This document shows, piece after piece, positions 53,750 through 64,000 of a stretch of DNA of 64,000 nt. Under the pieces are notes generated by a model. It saw only the letters and a list, made by a program, of their open reading frames with translations. It did not search any database and was not told where the DNA came from. The DNA is from Sphingomonas colocasiae. Its GTDB lineage: Bacteria > Pseudomonadota > Alphaproteobacteria > Sphingomonadales > Sphingomonadaceae. Position 1 is the stretch's first letter. Every line of letters begins with the position of its first letter. The stretch lies in NCBI RefSeq assembly GCF_019880585.1, contig NZ_JAINVV010000014.1, positions 1 to 64,000 of the forward strand, written 5' to 3'. A program made the position numbers and the translations under genes.

Positions 53750-55012
53750 TCAATAACCCGCCCGAAAGGCCGTGATCAGCCGCTGGATCAGTCCCGCGCC
53801 GGCGGCGCGATGCACCATCTGCTGAGCGGGCACGATCGCGCGCAGATCGACCGGATTGGACGCCGCATATTGGACGAGGCCAGCCAATGTTGCGAAGCCC
53901 GGCCCGCTATGCGCATCGGGCAGCCCGATCAGGCCGCGCGGCTTGCCCAGACGGACGGCGCGGCCGAGCGCGCCCTGCATGTAATCGGCGATGCCCTTGA
54001 GCTCGGCGCCACCGCCGGTCAGCACCACCTGACGTCCGACCGGCCCGGAAAAGCCGAGTTCGCCCAACGCCCTGCCGACCTCGCCGGTCAGATGCTCCAG
54101 CCGCTGGCGGATGACCGAGATAAGCTGCGCGCGGGTGATCCGCGTGGTATCGGCATGGTCCCCGTCGGGCGAGATCGGCGCGACCTCGATCATGTCGTGA
54201 TTGTCGCGCGGGCTCGTCGTCGCCGAACCATAGAAGCACTTCATCCGTTCGGCATGGGTGCGCCGCGTACCGAAGGCGGAGGCGATGTCGTCGGTGATGT
54301 CGGCCGCACCGAAGGGGATCGACATCAGCCCGACCAGCATGCCGCCGGCGAACAGCGAAACATTGGTGACGCCCGCGCCCAGCTCGACCAGCGCCACGCC
54401 CAGTTCGCGCTCCTCGTCGGTCAGGCACGCCATGCCGGTGGCGACCGGCGAGGCGACGATCGACTTGACCTTGAGATAGGCGGAGCGGACGCACAGATCG
54501 AGATTGCGCACCGGCGAACCATCGGCGGCGACGACATGGATATCGACGCCCATGCGATCGGCATGAAGGCCCAGCGGGGTCTTCACGCCACGCAAACCGT
54601 CGAGCGTATACAGCGTCGGCAGGGCATGGAGCACCATGCGCCCGTCCGGATCGATCGAACCGCGCCCGGCGGCGAGCAGTTCGTTGATGTCCTCCTGCTC
54701 GATCCTGTGGCCGCCCAGCTCGACCTCGACCGAGGCGATATCGCTGACCAGTCCGCCAGCGGAGAAGCTGACCCAGACATCCTCGATATTGGTGCCCGCG
54801 ATCCGTTCCGCCTGTTCGACCGCTTCGCGCACCGCGCGTTCGGTGGCGGCCATGTCGGCGATATAGCCGCGCTTGACGCCCTGGCTCTCACGCTGGCCGG
54901 TGGCGAGCACGTTGATCTCGCCGCTCTCGGTCTTCTCCGCGATCAGTGCGGACACCTTCCACGAGCCGATGTCCAGCGCGGTGATCAGCCCTTCAGCCCG
55001 CGGTTGTGCCAT
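53750..55012 (-). CDS. ftsA: Cell division protein FtsA
   Basis: A 420-residue actin-like protein that anchors FtsZ to the membrane. ATPase landmarks: LITALDIGSWKVSALIAE near the N-terminus, VALVELGAGVTNVSLFAGG, and VVLTGGGAELKGIADYMQ; the C-terminus carries the amphipathic tail GLIQRLITAFRAGY. ATG 55012 gives MAQPRAEGL; its start lies 20 bases inside the ftsQ end. The 1C-domain region is present. Confidence 0.96.
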   Translation of the reverse strand: MAQPRAEGLITALDIGSWKVSALIAEKTESGEINVLATGQRESQGVKRGYIADMAATERAVREAVEQAERIAGTNIEDVWVSFSAGGLVSDIASVEVELGGHRIEQEDINELLAAGRGSIDPDGRMVLHALPTLYTLDGLRGVKTPLGLHADRMGVDIHVVAADGSPVRNLDLCVRSAYLKVKSIVASPVATGMACLTDEERELGVALVELGAGVTNVSLFAGGMLVGLMSIPFGAADITDDIASAFGTRRTHAERMKCFYGSATTSPRDNHDMIEVAPISPDGDHADTTRITRAQLISVIRQRLEHLTGEVGRALGELGFSGPVGRQVVLTGGGAELKGIADYMQGALGRAVRLGKPRGLIGLPDAHSGPGFATLAGLVQYAASNPVDLRAIVPAQQMVHRAAGAGLIQRLITAFRAGY

Positions 55013-55982
55013 TGCCCTTGTCCTTCCTGCTGTCCTTGCCGGCATCCTTCACGGACTTGGTGTCGCCGTCGGCCGCCTTGGCAATCGTGGTTTCGTCGGG
55101 AACGATCGGACGCGCCGCACCCTTGGGAGGCAGGCGCACATAGAATTTGTCGGGAATGCGCATGTCGAAACGCACAAAGCCCCGGCCAAGCAGGCGATCG
55201 GTACCGTCCATGCGCGCGAATTTGACCAGCGCCGCCGCCGCTTCCGGCCCGCCCTCGGGCAGCGCCAGCGTCTCGCCCGACTGGAAGCGCAGATCCCAGC
55301 GACGCTTGCCGATCCAGCTCGCGCCCGCCAGCATCGGCTTGAGCGCGGGCGCGGCTTCGAGCAGCGTGTCGAGCGCCGCGATCTGCTTGTTGGCGTCAGG
55401 GCCGACGACCAGCGGCAGATCGGGCATCGATCCGATCGACACCGGCTCCAGCTCGACGCCGGTCGCGTCGATCAGGCTCAGCTTCTGCGCATTCTGCCAG
55501 ATCGCCGCCGGCTTGCGCTCGACGATGTCGATCAGCAGCGTGTCGGGCAGGCGGCGCGACACGCGGGCGTCTGCGATCCAGCCATAGGTCATGAGCTGGC
55601 GGCGCACCTTTTCCAGATCGACCAGCGGCATCGCCATCGAATGCTGATCCGCCGCGATCGCATAGACGGTCAGCCGTTCCATCCGGTCGACGCCCGTCAG
55701 TTCGATGCGCTTCACTTCGAAACCCGCGCGACCCGTCATCTCGGCAAGCGCGACGCCGGTCGCCTGGGGCAGACCCATCATCGTCGCCGCCGTGCCCGCG
55801 AGAAGAATGATCAGCGCGATCATGCCATAGCCGGCGACGCGCTGGATCGTCTCGATCGGAACCGGCAGCGCCTCCGCCAGCCGGGTCATCATCGACTTGC
55901 GCTTGGCCGCCGGCCTGCGACCGGAAACCTTGGGCCGGGCGCGCCCGGCATTGCCCCTGCGGATAGTGGATGCGCTGCTCAT
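54993..55982 (-). CDS. ftsQ: Cell division protein FtsQ
   Basis: A 329-residue bitopic protein. A basic cytoplasmic N-terminus (about 1-50, Arg/Lys-rich) precedes the membrane helix YGMIALIILLAGTAATMMG; then the POTRA domain (GFEVKRIELTGVDRMER) and the FtsQ beta domain with ARVSRRLPDTLLIDIVERKPAAIWQ. The C-terminal tail is Lys/Asp-rich. It links early and late divisome proteins. ATG 55982 overlaps the ddl stop by 4 bases. Confidence 0.93.
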   Translation of the reverse strand: MSSASTIRRGNAGRARPKVSGRRPAAKRKSMMTRLAEALPVPIETIQRVAGYGMIALIILLAGTAATMMGLPQATGVALAEMTGRAGFEVKRIELTGVDRMERLTVYAIAADQHSMAMPLVDLEKVRRQLMTYGWIADARVSRRLPDTLLIDIVERKPAAIWQNAQKLSLIDATGVELEPVSIGSMPDLPLVVGPDANKQIAALDTLLEAAPALKPMLAGASWIGKRRWDLRFQSGETLALPEGGPEAAAALVKFARMDGTDRLLGRGFVRFDMRIPDKFYVRLPPKGAARPIVPDETTIAKAADGDTKSVKDAGKDSRKDKGNGTTAG

Positions 55983-56899
55983 AGGGCGTCCCTCACGATG
56001 CGGTCGCACAGTTCGGCATAGGAAATGCCGCAATATCTGGCCTGCTCCGGCACCAGGCTGAGGGGCGTCATGCCGGGCTGGGTGTTGACCTCGAGCAGAT
56101 AGAGTCCGTCGAGGCCACGCTCGTCGTCCCACCGGAAATCGGACCGGCTCGTGCCCCTGCAGCCGAGCAGGCGGTGCGCGCGGACCGCCATGTCGAGCGC
56201 CGCTTCGGCGATATCGGCCGGGATGTCCGCGGGGCAGATATGGTCGGTCAGCCCGTCGGTATATTTCGCATCATAATCGTAGAAACCGCTCTTCGGCCGG
56301 AGTTCGGTGACGGCCAGCGGCTTGTCGCGTAGCACCGCGACAGTCAGTTCGCGGCCGCGAATGAAGGGTTCGGCCAGCAACCGGTCGAAATGCAGCCAGG
56401 GGCCCTCGACGTCGCGGCCGATCGGGTCGCCATAATTGCCGTCCCTGGTGACGATCGCGACGCCGACCGACGAGCCTTCATTGACCGGCTTCAGCACATA
56501 GGGCCGGGCCAGCGGATCGGCATCATGAACGCTCGCGCTTTCGACGATCCGCCCTTCGGGCATGCGAATGCCATGCGGCACCAGCAGCAGCTTGGTCAGT
56601 TCCTTGTCGATCGCGATCACCGAGGTGGCGATGCCGCTGTGGGTGTACGGGATCTGCATCAGATCGAGCATGCCCTGCACCGTCCCGTCCTCGCCGGGCG
56701 AGCCGTGCAGCGCGTTGAACACCACATCGGGGCGGACGCCGGCGATCACCTGCGCGACGTTGCGATCCATGTCGATGCGCGTGACCTTGTGGCCCAGGCT
56801 TTCGAGAGCGTCGGCGATCTCCTTGCCGCTGGACAGCGAGACTTCGCGTTCGGCCGACCAGCCGCCCATCAGCACCGCGATGTGAAGGGGCTCGCTCAC
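55979..56899 (-). CDS. ddl: D-alanine--D-alanine ligase
   Basis: A 306-residue ATP-grasp enzyme that makes the D-Ala-D-Ala dipeptide for peptidoglycan. Landmarks: HIAVLMGGWSAEREVSLSSG, NALHGSPGEDGTVQG, VLKPVNEGSSVGV (ATP-binding Lys), SGFYDYDAKY and LEVNTQPGMTPLSLVPEQA. Start at GTG 56899, which overlaps the murB stop (GTGA); the longer frame is not family-like. Confidence 0.95.
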   Translation of the reverse strand: MSEPLHIAVLMGGWSAEREVSLSSGKEIADALESLGHKVTRIDMDRNVAQVIAGVRPDVVFNALHGSPGEDGTVQGMLDLMQIPYTHSGIATSVIAIDKELTKLLLVPHGIRMPEGRIVESASVHDADPLARPYVLKPVNEGSSVGVAIVTRDGNYGDPIGRDVEGPWLHFDRLLAEPFIRGRELTVAVLRDKPLAVTELRPKSGFYDYDAKYTDGLTDHICPADIPADIAEAALDMAVRAHRLLGCRGTSRSDFRWDDERGLDGLYLLEVNTQPGMTPLSLVPEQARYCGISYAELCDRIVRDAL

Positions 56900-57791
56900 T
56901 TGGTCACTCCGATACGCTGAATTTCCCATTCGAGCGTCACGCCCGATTGCGCCTTCACCCGGCGCCGCACTTCCTCGCCCAGTTCCTCGATCTCGGCCGA
57001 TGTCGCCGAACCCAGGTTGAGCAGGAAATTGCAATGTTTCTCCGACACCTGCGCGTCGCCGATCCGGAGACCGCGACAGCCCGCCGCATCGATGAGCGCC
57101 CAGGCCTTGTGCCCGTCCGGATTCTTGAAGGTCGATCCACCGGTCCGCGAGCGCAAAGGCTGCGACGCTTCGCGCTCGGTGGCGATGCGGTCCATCTCCG
57201 CCTGGATCGCGGCGGGATCGTCGATATGCCCACGGAAGGTGGCGCCGACGACGATGCAGCCGGCCGGCAATTCGCTGTGGCGATAGGTATAGCCAAGCTC
57301 GGTGAGCGCGAGGGTCTTGCGCTCACCCGAGCGCAGCACGACCTCGCAATCGACCAATATGTCCTTGACCTCACGGCCATAGGCGCCGCCGTTCATGCGG
57401 ACGAACCCACCCACCGTGCCCGGAATCGAGCGCAGGAATTCGAGGCCGCCGATGCCCGCGTCGCGTGCGGTGGACGAAACCAGGATGCCGCTCGCCCCAC
57501 CGCCGCAGGAGAGGGTGGTGGCGTCGATGCGCTCGACCTTTGCGAACGGCTTGCCCAGGCGGACGACCACGCCGGGCACGCCGCCGTCACGCACGATCAT
57601 GTTCGATCCGAGCCCAAGCCCCATGACCGGAACCGAGGGATCGAGCTCGGCGAGGAAATCGCTCAGATCCTCGATATCCCTGGGCTCGAACAGCCATTCG
57701 GCCACACCACCCGCCTTGAACCAGACGAGGGGCGCGAGCGGCGCCTGCGGCGTCAGCTTGCCGCGAACGCGGGGAATGGTGTCGATCGCGC

Positions 57792-57795
<4 letters not shown>
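56896..57795 (-). CDS. murB: UDP-N-acetylenolpyruvoylglucosamine reductase
   Basis: A 299-residue flavoenzyme (type II MurB) that reduces the enolpyruvyl group to make UDP-MurNAc. FAD-binding features [27 protein letters not shown] and [15 protein letters not shown]; catalytic Ser in GGSTFKNP and Glu near the terminal substrate loop, with [13 protein letters not shown] 57795 overlaps the murC stop. Confidence 0.96.
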
Positions 57796-59218
<1,423 letters not shown>

Positions 59219-59222
<4 letters not shown>

Positions 59223-60385
59223 GCCAGCGCGCCCTCTCCGTTCGGAACGGCGGGGCGGCCTGACGAAGCGGGCACCAGCGTCTGCACCGGCACGGCGCCA
59301 AGCCCTTCGAGCAGGTCGGCGAGATCGCTCGTCGCGTTGGGCCGGCCGCACTGCCACATGCGCCGCGCCGCATTGGCGAGCGATCCGGGCTCAAGCGCCA
59401 GCTTCTGCATCTGCTTGGCGAGTTCGACGGCGGTGAACAGATGCTGCGGGATCGAACGTGCGCCACCCGCCGCGACCGCCTCCGCGACATTGTAGGTCTG
59501 ATGATCGTCGGTCGCCGACGGCAGCGGCACCAGGATCGCGGGCCGGCCGGCCACGGTCAGTTCGGCGACGGTGGATGCGCCGGCGCGCGCGATCACCAGA
59601 TGCGACCAGCCCAACCGCTCGGGCAGATCGGGCAGATAGGTGGCGAGATCGGCGGGAATGCCGAAATCGGCGTAGATCGCACGGACACGGTCGATATCCT
59701 CGGCACGGCATTGCTGCGTCACCTGCATCCGCCGCCGGAAGTTGAGCGGCAACAGGCCGAGCGCATCGGGCACGACGGAGGACAGGATCGTCGCACCCTG
59801 GCTGCCCCCGGTCACGAGCAGGCGGAAAATGCCGTCCTCCTCCAACGCCGGGAAAGGCTCGCCACGCAGCGCCATCACTTCGTCGCGCACGGGATTGCCC
59901 ACCAGATGCACCTTGCCGGCATGGCGCGCGGCGAGCCGCTTCACATCCGGATAGGCGGTCGCGATCGCGTCGACGCGGCCGGCGAGCAGCCGGTTGACGC
60001 GGCCGAGCACCGCATTCTGTTCGTGAACCGCCGTGGGGATGCCCGCCTTGAGCGCGCCGAGCAGGGCAGGCAGAGCCGGATAGCCGCCAAAGCCGATCAC
60101 GGCGGTCGGCTCGAACGTCTCATAGAGCCGTATGGCCATCGCGCGGCCGGCCAGGATCGATCGGGCCGCCGCCCACAAGGCCGCCGGGCTCTTGCTGATC
60201 CGCCCGGCGGGCAGCACATGCGTCTGCACGCCATCGAACAGGCCGGGGATCCTGGCACCACGATCATCGGTGACCAATGCGACGCGGTGACCGCGCTTCA
60301 TCAGCTCGGCCGCCAGCGCATGCGCGGGAATCATATGGCCGCCGGTGCCGCCGGCGGCGAGGACGAAGTGACGCGTCACCGTCAT
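59219..60385 (-). CDS. murG: UDP-GlcNAc:lipid I glycosyltransferase MurG
   Basis: A 388-residue GT-B glycosyltransferase that converts lipid I to lipid II on the inner face of the membrane. N-terminal G-loop [16 protein letters not shown] (about 9-24), [15 protein letters not shown]-like second loop, VTGGSQGA for the C-terminal domain and [24 protein letters not shown] for UDP binding. ATG 60385 overlaps the ftsW stop. The frame remains open far upstream only by chance. Confidence 0.96.
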
Positions 60386-61602
60386 TTGCCGCTCCATTTG
60401 AAGACATAGGGGGAGCGAACGAGATACGGGTTCCGCCGCGTGAAGGCCAGCAACAGACCGAAGCCGAGCGACAGGGCGAGCATCGACGAGCCGCCATAGC
60501 TGATGAACGGCAGCGTCATGCCCTTGGACGGCGCGAGCTGCGTATTGACCGCCATGTTGATCATCGCCTGCACGCCGAACTGGGTGGTGAGGCCGGCGGC
60601 GGCGAGAAGCTGGAACTGATCCTCCTCGTCCAGCAGCTTCACGAACACGCGCACGACGATCGCCACATAAAGCAGCGCGATGCCGAGGCATGCGATCAGC
60701 CCGAATTCCTCGCCGATCACCGAGAAGATATAGTCGGTATGCGCTTCGGGCAGGCGGAACTTCATCTCGCCGCCGCCCGGCCCGGTGCCGAGCAGCCCGC
60801 CCGCCGTCAGCGTGGCGTGCGCCATGTCGGTCTGATAGGTATCGCCGGTCTGGAAGATGAAGTCGTTGATGCGCCGCGTCGCGGTATCGTAAAACAGATA
60901 GGCGCCGATCACGCCCGCCACGCCCGCGCCGAACAGCCAGCCCATGATGCGCAGGCTGACGCCGGACAGCAGCAGCAGTGCCAGCCATACCGTCCCGAAA
61001 ATGACGGTCTGGCCGAAATCGGGCTGCTTCATCAGCAATACCGCGATCACACCCATCAACAGCGCCGACAGCGGCACCACCGGCAGGGTGCGATCCTGCA
61101 CCTTCAGCGACAACAGCCAGGCCATGCCGACGGTGAAGCAGGGCTTCAGGAATTCGGACGGCTGGAACTTGGCGAAACCCGAGCCGATCCAGCGCTTCGC
61201 GCCATTGACCTCGCTGCCCAGGATCGGGACCAGCGCGAGGCAGAACAGGAAGATGCAGGCCAGCACCAGCGCCATGCGCCGCGCGCGTTCCTTGGGCATG
61301 GTCGAGATGATGAGCATCACGGGCACGCTCAGCACCACCCAGACGAGCTGGCGGTAGAGATAATGATATTGATCGAAACGCACCGTGCCTTCGGAATAGC
61401 GCTCGGCGGCGGCGGGCGACGCGGCAGCCACCGCGATGATGCCGATCGAGATCAACAGCGTGACGAGCAGCAGCAGGACGCGATCGATCTCCCAGAACCA
61501 CAAGCCAAGCTGCGGGTGCTTGTCGCGCGTGTTCTGGCGCGACACCACCGCCTTGCTGCGGGGAACGACGGGTCCGGTCATGGGGCCTGGAATCGTGGCC
61601 AT
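60382..61602 (-). CDS. ftsW: Lipid II polymerase/flippase-family protein FtsW
   Basis: A 406-residue SEDS family protein with about ten membrane helices. It polymerises septal glycan with FtsI. Landmarks: GAKRWIGSGFAKFQPSEFLKP in part, LLMKQPDFGQTVIFG, HTDYIFSVIGEEFGLIACLG and the C-terminal GMTLPFISYGGSSMLALSLGFG in part. The N-terminus is a cytoplasmic tail of about 40 residues. Overlaps murG and murD by a few bases. Confidence 0.96.
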   Translation of the reverse strand: MATIPGPMTGPVVPRSKAVVSRQNTRDKHPQLGLWFWEIDRVLLLLVTLLISIGIIAVAAASPAAAERYSEGTVRFDQYHYLYRQLVWVVLSVPVMLIISTMPKERARRMALVLACIFLFCLALVPILGSEVNGAKRWIGSGFAKFQPSEFLKPCFTVGMAWLLSLKVQDRTLPVVPLSALLMGVIAVLLMKQPDFGQTVIFGTVWLALLLLSGVSLRIMGWLFGAGVAGVIGAYLFYDTATRRINDFIFQTGDTYQTDMAHATLTAGGLLGTGPGGGEMKFRLPEAHTDYIFSVIGEEFGLIACLGIALLYVAIVVRVFVKLLDEEDQFQLLAAAGLTTQFGVQAMINMAVNTQLAPSKGMTLPFISYGGSSMLALSLGFGLLLAFTRRNPYLVRSPYVFKWSGK

Positions 61603-62875
61603 CAGGCGAGCGCCTCCACCGCGACGCGGAAGGCTTCGCCCCGCGCTTCATAATCCGTGAATTGATCGAAGCTGGCACAGGCCGGCGACAGCAGCACGGC
61701 TTCGCCCGGCCGCGCGGCATCGGCCGCGCGCGCCACCGCCGTGCGCAGATCGCCGCAGATGCTGACGGGCATATGGGCGCGCAGCAGACCGGCGAACATC
61801 TCAGCCGATTCACCGATGGTATAGGCCGCGCGGACATGACCGAAATGCGGCGCGCAGGCATCGAGCTCGTTGGTCTTGGCGCGCCCGCCCAGGATCCAGT
61901 GGATCGCCGGATAGGCCGCGAGCGCCGGCGCGGTCGAAGTCGGGTTGGTCGCCTTGCTGTCGTTGACGAACAGCACGCCGTTACGTGTCGCCACGCGTTC
62001 CATGCGGTGCGGCAGGCCGGGATAGCTGGCGAGCGCCGCCGCGATCGCTTCCTCGCCGATGCCGAGCGCGCGGGCCACGGCGATCGCGACCGCCGCATTC
62101 TGCGCATTGTGCGGCCCCTGCAGCGTCGGCCAGCCGCCCTGATCGCCGGCGTCGGCGCCCGCGACGCGCAACAGGCGATGATTGACGCGCGACGCGATCG
62201 CGCGGCTGGGATCGTCCTCGGTCGCGATCACCGCGACATGGCCGGACGATTGCAGCGCGAACAGCCGTTCCTTGGACGCCGCATACCCCTCGAACCCGTC
62301 ATACCGATCGAGATGGTCGGGCGTGATGTTGAGCAGCACCGCGACATCGCAGTCGAGCGAATGCGTCAGGTCGATCTGATAGCTCGACAGCTCCAGCACA
62401 TAGACGCCGCCCGCCGCCAGCGGATCCTGGCCGAGGATCGGCAGGCCGATATTGCCGCCCATCGTCGTCGGCAGGCCGGCGGTCTTTGCGATATGGTGGA
62501 TGAGCGCGGTGGTGGTCGATTTGCCGTTGGTGCCGGTGATGCCGACCACCTTGTGCGCCGGCAGGCCGCTACGCGCCTGCGCGAACAATTCGATATCGCC
62601 GATCACCGGAACGCCCGCATCGCGCGCCTTTTGCGCGATCGGATGACGGTTGAGCGGCACGCCGGGCGACACCACCACGCCGTCAAAACCAGCAAGGTCG
62701 ATCGCCAGCGGATCGGCGATCGCGACCGAAGCGCCGAGCGCGGCGCGCGCTTCGGCACGTTCGTCCCACGCGGTCACATGCGCGCCGCTCGCGACGAGCG
62801 CGCCGACCGTCGCCAGCCCCGATCGGGCAAGGCCCAGCACCGCATAGCGCTTGCCGGCAAAGGCGTCCGAAACGA

Positions 62876-62879
<4 letters not shown>
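61602..62879 (-). CDS. murD: UDP-N-acetylmuramoylalanine--D-glutamate ligase
   Basis: A 425-residue Mur ligase. N-terminal [17 protein letters not shown]-loop [15 protein letters not shown] (about 108-122), [24 protein letters not shown] and the C-terminal [16 protein letters not shown] with [14 protein letters not shown]. It adds D-Glu to UDP-MurNAc-L-Ala. The start is GTG 62879, which overlaps the mraY stop (GTGA). Confidence 0.96.
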
Positions 62880-63945
<1,066 letters not shown>

Positions 63946-63946
<1 letters not shown>

Positions 63947-64000
63947 CAGTCCGTCCCGCCCGCCAGCGCGTCGACGACGCGGGCGAGTCCGATTGAATTC
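63946..64000 (-). CDS. murF: UDP-MurNAc-tripeptide--D-Ala-D-Ala ligase, C-terminal end (partial)
   Basis: Only the last 17 codons plus stop are inside the window; they read [17 protein letters not shown], the usual MurF tail. Identity is supported by its place before mraY in the dcw cluster. The rest of the gene lies beyond the right edge. Confidence 0.75.

Noticed and set aside
63995-64000. EcoRI site at the exact window end suggesting a clone boundary
   Set aside because: A single hexamer match at the edge of an arbitrary window is not evidence of a join; murF reads through it in frame.

Overview
The window looks like a chromosomal segment of a high-GC alphaproteobacterium of the order Sphingomonadales. 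The evidence is a serine palmitoyltransferase that closely resembles the Sphingomonas enzyme with its dedicated acyl carrier protein, an alphaproteobacterial PhyR/NepR/EcfG general stress response locus with a PhyT-like kinase, and gene orders typical of the group (argS-SPOR-nagZ-scpA-scpB-tatABC, and a complete murF-to-ftsZ dcw cluster). No phage, transposase, CRISPR array, rRNA or tRNA gene was recognised. Intergenic palindromes of REP type are scattered through the left part.

Layout. 1-13.5 kb: end of etfA, an HDAC-family deacetylase, small hydrolases and thioesterase, an oligopeptidase B-like S9 peptidase divergent from an M24B aminopeptidase, a TetR/metal-dependent hydrolase pair, obgE-proB-epimerase, an EEP-family phosphodiesterase/nuclease, and an orphan protein resembling the membrane effector of Pycsar anti-phage systems. 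13.5-24.1 kb: a probable sphingolipid island with acp, spt, a hybrid histidine kinase, a DUF2141/lipid kinase/Tam41-like nucleotidyltransferase operon, lptF-lptG, a fatty acid hydroxylase and a GNAT-like acyltransferase resembling bacterial ceramide synthase. 24.1-34.5 kb: FAH hydrolase, small secreted proteins, LysR/SDR pair, DUF2239, xth, erpA, M23 peptidase, DUF455, bcp, glnE.

34.5-39.2 kb: the general stress response locus. It has ecfG, phyR, nepR, a kinase-like gene with a degenerate ATPase domain (phyT type), a second NepR-like gene, a 44-residue membrane microprotein and an entericidin. Two perfect EcfG promoters (GGAAC-N16-CGTT) are present. One drives the microprotein-ecfG operon. 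The other precedes no gene for about 250 bases but sits in front of a two-hairpin RNA with C-rich loops, a candidate stress small RNA of the GsrN kind.

39.2-64 kb: tatABC, scpAB, nagZ, a SPOR protein, argS, a secreted-protein/DUF1501/DUF1800 group, dgt, a TPR-SPOR protein, then ftsZ-ftsA-ftsQ-ddl-murB-murC-murG-ftsW-murD-mraY-murF (all on the minus strand, mostly with overlapping stop and start codons). The most interesting new hypotheses are the kinase plus Tam41-like CDP-activation module inside the sphingolipid island and the EcfG-driven RNA with C-rich loops. Both rest on motif and context reading only; no database search was possible.
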